From contig DIKJ01000135.1 in the NCBI GenBank assembly GCA_002424525.1, positions 1 to 8,427 on the forward strand: a DNA stretch of 8,427 bases. Direction: 5' to 3'. Under the pieces are notes generated by a model that had not been told where the DNA came from, made no database searches, and worked only from the letters and a program-made list of their open reading frames with translations. Within the stretch, counting starts at the first letter, position 1. Each line of letters starts with the position of its first letter. Both the position numbers and the translations under genes were made by a program. This stretch comes from Bacteroidales bacterium UBA5621. GTDB lineage: Bacteria; Bacteroidota; Bacteroidia; Bacteroidales; VadinHA17. Positions 6,103 through 8,427 of this stretch are shown here, piece after piece.

Positions 6103-7098
6103 TCAGACCAGCTCCAGGATCTGGATCAGGAAGACCAGCAGGAAAAAGAGAGCAAAAGAGATTTCCGCAATTACTTTTCTTCTTAAGAAAACCAGGAAGT
6201 GAGCCAGGAAATAACTGACAGGTATCCCGGCCAGCCATATAATATCAACAGATACTGACGGAGACAGGATGAAAATCGTTCCCGCAATGAACAGTATCCA
6301 GAAAAGCAGTAAAAACGTCTTGCGCGAACTGATCTTCCCGGTATTCAGGACCGGCAGCAAATGCAGGATACTGAACAGTATGAAGAGTCCCATCAAAATA
6401 AGGACGACCAGGGAAAATCCCTCCAGGGTGTAATTTGGCATATCCCCCGTGATGCTTCGCTCAAGAATCAGAAAAACTGTCTCAGGGCCTTTATCCAGAA
6501 CGTAATAGAATCCCGAAGTCAGGGCGAACGGAGTAACCATTCCCGTCAGCGCAATGAAAAACTCTCTCAACCCTGCCGGCCTTATGAGGATGATCCCAAT
6601 TATCAGCAGTGCGCCGAACCAGATAAAATTTGCATAAAACAGACAGCCTGTGCTTATCAGGAATCCGGCGTCGAACAGATCATATGCTATTCCCTGCAAT
6701 CTGTAGGTTTTCATGATCTTTCCTGCCGCCAGCACCAGGAAGAGAGCTGCAGGCAGGACAGGGTTAAGGACCTGGAAAGCGGGAAACAGGGCGCTCAGCA
6801 ATACATAGACCACAGCCGGGAGAAATGTCCTTTCACTGATGAAGATCACTGATGTATTGAAACTTACCAGGAGATAAGCCATCAGCAGCATCATGGAGAA
6901 TGCAAATATCAGGCCGACCGCATAACTACTTCCGGTGATCGCTCTAAGGAGAGCGTAAAGAGGCATCGGGTCGGTGTCGTAATACAGCTCAGTTGTATGA
7001 TGAGGATTAACAAACGGACTGATCCACAGAAGAATGGCAATAATAATTATCAGGATGACCACACCGGGTCCTGTTCCCCTTAGTATTCGCAGAAGCAT
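6103..7098 (-). CDS. DUF6427-like integral membrane protein
   Basis: The 331-residue protein is strongly hydrophobic, with about nine or ten membrane segments, for example near residues 12-30, 58-79, 92-108, 114-126, 143-172, 181-200, 227-250, 261-280, 285-305 and 311-330. The central block, with NTSVIFISERTFLP (81-94), YDLFDAGFLISTG (139-151) and the GxxxPF loop at 186-191, fits the uncharacterised Bacteroidota family that I recall as DUF6427; members are often mislabelled in databases as beta-carotene monooxygenase. It has no transporter signature or catalytic motif that I can identify. Its ATG begins 6 bp after the purD stop on the same strand, so it is probably cotranscribed and perhaps translationally coupled with purD. 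The link to purine synthesis is positional only. The family name is from memory and unchecked. Confidence 0.72.
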   Translation of the reverse strand: MLLRILRGTGPGVVILIIIIAILLWISPFVNPHHTTELYYDTDPMPLYALLRAITGSSYAVGLIFAFSMMLLMAYLLVSFNTSVIFISERTFLPAVVYVLLSALFPAFQVLNPVLPAALFLVLAAGKIMKTYRLQGIAYDLFDAGFLISTGCLFYANFIWFGALLIIGIILIRPAGLREFFIALTGMVTPFALTSGFYYVLDKGPETVFLILERSITGDMPNYTLEGFSLVVLILMGLFILFSILHLLPVLNTGKISSRKTFLLLFWILFIAGTIFILSPSVSVDIIWLAGIPVSYFLAHFLVFLRRKVIAEISFALFFLLVFLIQILELV

Positions 7099-7104
7099 AA
7101 TATT

Positions 7105-8373
7105 CTATAAATCAAATCCTATGTCGGTTCTGTAATAGATACCATCGAAAGTTATTAATCCTGCGTTCCTGTAAGATCTTTCAAGCGCCTCCTCCATTGT
7201 GGCACCCCAGGCGCTTACAGCAATAACCCGGCCTCCTGATGTAATAACGTTCTTTTCCTGCATATCCGTTCCAGCATGAAACACCACACAGTCGCCTGTC
7301 CTGTCGAGGCCATGGATTGTTTTGCCTTTTTCATAGCCGCCCGGGTAGCCTCCTGAGGCCAGTATAACTGCAGACACAACACGGTTGTCGATCACAATCT
7401 CCCTCTTCTCAAGGTCGCCCATGGTAACCCCTTCCAGAAGATCAAACATATCCGATTTAATTCTCGGTATTATGGCTTCCGACTCAGGATCACCCAGTCG
7501 TGCATTGTATTCGATAACAAAGGGGTCTCCTCCTGAATTTATAAGCCCGAAAAAGATAAATCCCTTATAGTCAATCCCTTCCATTTGCAAACCTCTCATG
7601 GTAGGTTCAATTATTCTCGCCTTAACTTTAGCCATAAAGGCATCATCTGCAAAAGGAACCGGGGATACGGCTCCCATTCCGCCGGTATTCAGGCCGGTGT
7701 CGCCGACACCTATTCTCTTGTAATCTTTCGCCTCGGGCAAAAGCTTGTACGACCTGCCGTCGGTTACAATGAAAACCGATAATTCAATACCCTTCAGGAA
7801 TTGTTCAATCACAACCCTCCGGCCGGCGTCACCGAATTTACCTTCCGTTACTGCCTTCAGCTCTCTGACAGCCTCATCCAAGCCGGGGATGATCAGCACG
7901 CCTTTGCCGGCCGCAAGACCGTCAGCTTTTAATACATAGGGAGGTTCGAGTGTTTTAAGGAACTCCTCTGCCTCCCCCAGCGACGATGCGTCAAAGGTCC
8001 TGTGAACAGCAGTCGGGATGTTGTGCCTTACCATGAACGACTTGGCAAAATCCTTGCTACCCTCGAGCATCGCTGCCGACCTCACGGGACCAATAACCGG
8101 CACGGTCCTGAGCCGCGGATCATTTAGGAAGAAATCGTGAATTCCATCCACCAGCGGAGCTTCGGGGCCGACAACAACCATACCTATTGTATAATCAATA
8201 ACTGCCTTCCCAACTTCCATGAAATTCCCGGGATTGATTTTCAGATTTGTTCCTGTCTGGGCGGTACCGGCATTGCCCGGAGCGACAAAGATCCCGGTTA
8301 CTTTTTTACTCTGTGCCAGCTTCCATGCAAGGGCATGTTCCCTGCCACCGGCACCAAGAATAAGTATGTTCAT
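7105..8373 (-). CDS. purD: Phosphoribosylamine-glycine ligase (GARS)
   Basis: PurD joins 5-phosphoribosylamine and glycine with ATP to give glycinamide ribonucleotide, the second step of de novo purine synthesis, in the cytoplasm. The 422-residue length is normal for the monofunctional enzyme. N-terminal domain: ILGAGGREHALAWKL (4-18), FVAPGNAGT (29-37) and VVGPEAPLVDGI (67-78). ATP-grasp region: YVLKADGLAAGKGVLI (146-161), VIEQFLKGIELSVF (188-201), LLPEAKDYKRIG (211-222) with the glycine-rich NTGGMGAVSP (229-238), and the metal-binding EYNARLGDPE (288-297). The C-terminal domain runs from about 330. All hallmark residues are present, so it should be active. The ATG at 8373 opens directly into the conserved first strand, which fixes the start. 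It is the first gene of a two-gene unit with the DUF6427-like gene, and a good -7 element lies just upstream. No other pur gene is in view. Confidence 0.97.
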   Translation of the reverse strand: MNILILGAGGREHALAWKLAQSKKVTGIFVAPGNAGTAQTGTNLKINPGNFMEVGKAVIDYTIGMVVVGPEAPLVDGIHDFFLNDPRLRTVPVIGPVRSAAMLEGSKDFAKSFMVRHNIPTAVHRTFDASSLGEAEEFLKTLEPPYVLKADGLAAGKGVLIIPGLDEAVRELKAVTEGKFGDAGRRVVIEQFLKGIELSVFIVTDGRSYKLLPEAKDYKRIGVGDTGLNTGGMGAVSPVPFADDAFMAKVKARIIEPTMRGLQMEGIDYKGFIFFGLINSGGDPFVIEYNARLGDPESEAIIPRIKSDMFDLLEGVTMGDLEKREIVIDNRVVSAVILASGGYPGGYEKGKTIHGLDRTGDCVVFHAGTDMQEKNVITSGGRVIAVSAWGATMEEALERSYRNAGLITFDGIYYRTDIGFDL

Positions 8374-8401
8374 CGGTCAGAGGTTAGAGGTAAATAGGTA
8401 T

Positions 8402-8409
8402 CAAAAGTA
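8402..8409 (-). promoter_or_regulatory. Candidate -7 promoter element of purD
   Basis: Read on the minus strand, TACTTTTG is an exact match to the Bacteroidota -7 consensus TAnnTTTG. It ends 28 bp before the purD ATG, implying a start of transcription near 8397 and a leader of about 24 bases. The -33 TTG would fall at or beyond the window edge and cannot be checked. There is no room for a long riboswitch in this leader. Confidence 0.5.
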
Positions 8410-8427
8410 CCATTTCATTATGAGAAA

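Noticed and set aside
6361..6852. A 163-codon plus-strand frame rich in Gln, Glu, Ser and Cys
   Set aside because: It is antisense to the membrane protein gene; the composition is what hydrophobic codons give when read on the opposite strand.

Overview
The window looks like chromosomal DNA of a member of the Bacteroidota, probably a Bacteroidales or Marinilabiliales-type organism. The clues are gene content (a LytTR-type remnant ending in FKKWIDR, a secreted five-domain GH2 glycosidase, a DUF6427-like membrane protein directly behind purD), starts without strong Shine-Dalgarno sequences, and a TAnnTTTG-type -7 box ahead of purD. No tRNA, rRNA, CRISPR array, insertion sequence or phage gene was seen. 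Family names are recognised by eye; no database search was run.

Layout, left to right. Positions 1-315 (+) hold the C-terminal end of a protein with a fibronectin type III-like domain. Positions 329-733 (-) hold what looks like a broken LytTR DNA-binding domain: no receiver domain, and an apparent in-frame loss of the middle of the LytTR fold. A perfect 18-bp palindrome (732-749) separates it from a divergent gene, 779-1741 (+), which encodes a stand-alone ATP-pyrophosphatase half of GMP synthase without the glutaminase domain. This gene is convergent with a large GH2 beta-galactosidase-type glycosidase, 1738-4179 (-), and their TAA stop codons interlock in one TTAA. A 263-bp divergent intergenic region (4180-4442) carries several inverted repeats and a possible 11-codon leader ORF in front of the glycosidase. 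Next come a UPF0104/YbhN-like multi-pass membrane protein (4443-5525, +) and a small secreted protein of unknown function (5661-6095, +). The window closes with a minus-strand pair, purD (7105-8373) followed 6 bp later by a DUF6427-like membrane protein (6103-7098).

How the genes relate. Two unlinked transcription units concern purine nucleotides: purD makes glycinamide ribonucleotide early in de novo synthesis, and the guaA-type protein would act at the XMP to GMP step. The glycosidase, the secreted small protein and the fibronectin-domain protein are envelope or exported proteins with no evident shared pathway; no SusC/SusD pair or sugar-binding regulator is in view. Mostly this is an ordinary housekeeping and accessory region. 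The points most worth a second look are the glutaminase-less and divergent GMP synthase, the deleted LytTR remnant, the palindrome between them, and the structured leader of the glycosidase gene.
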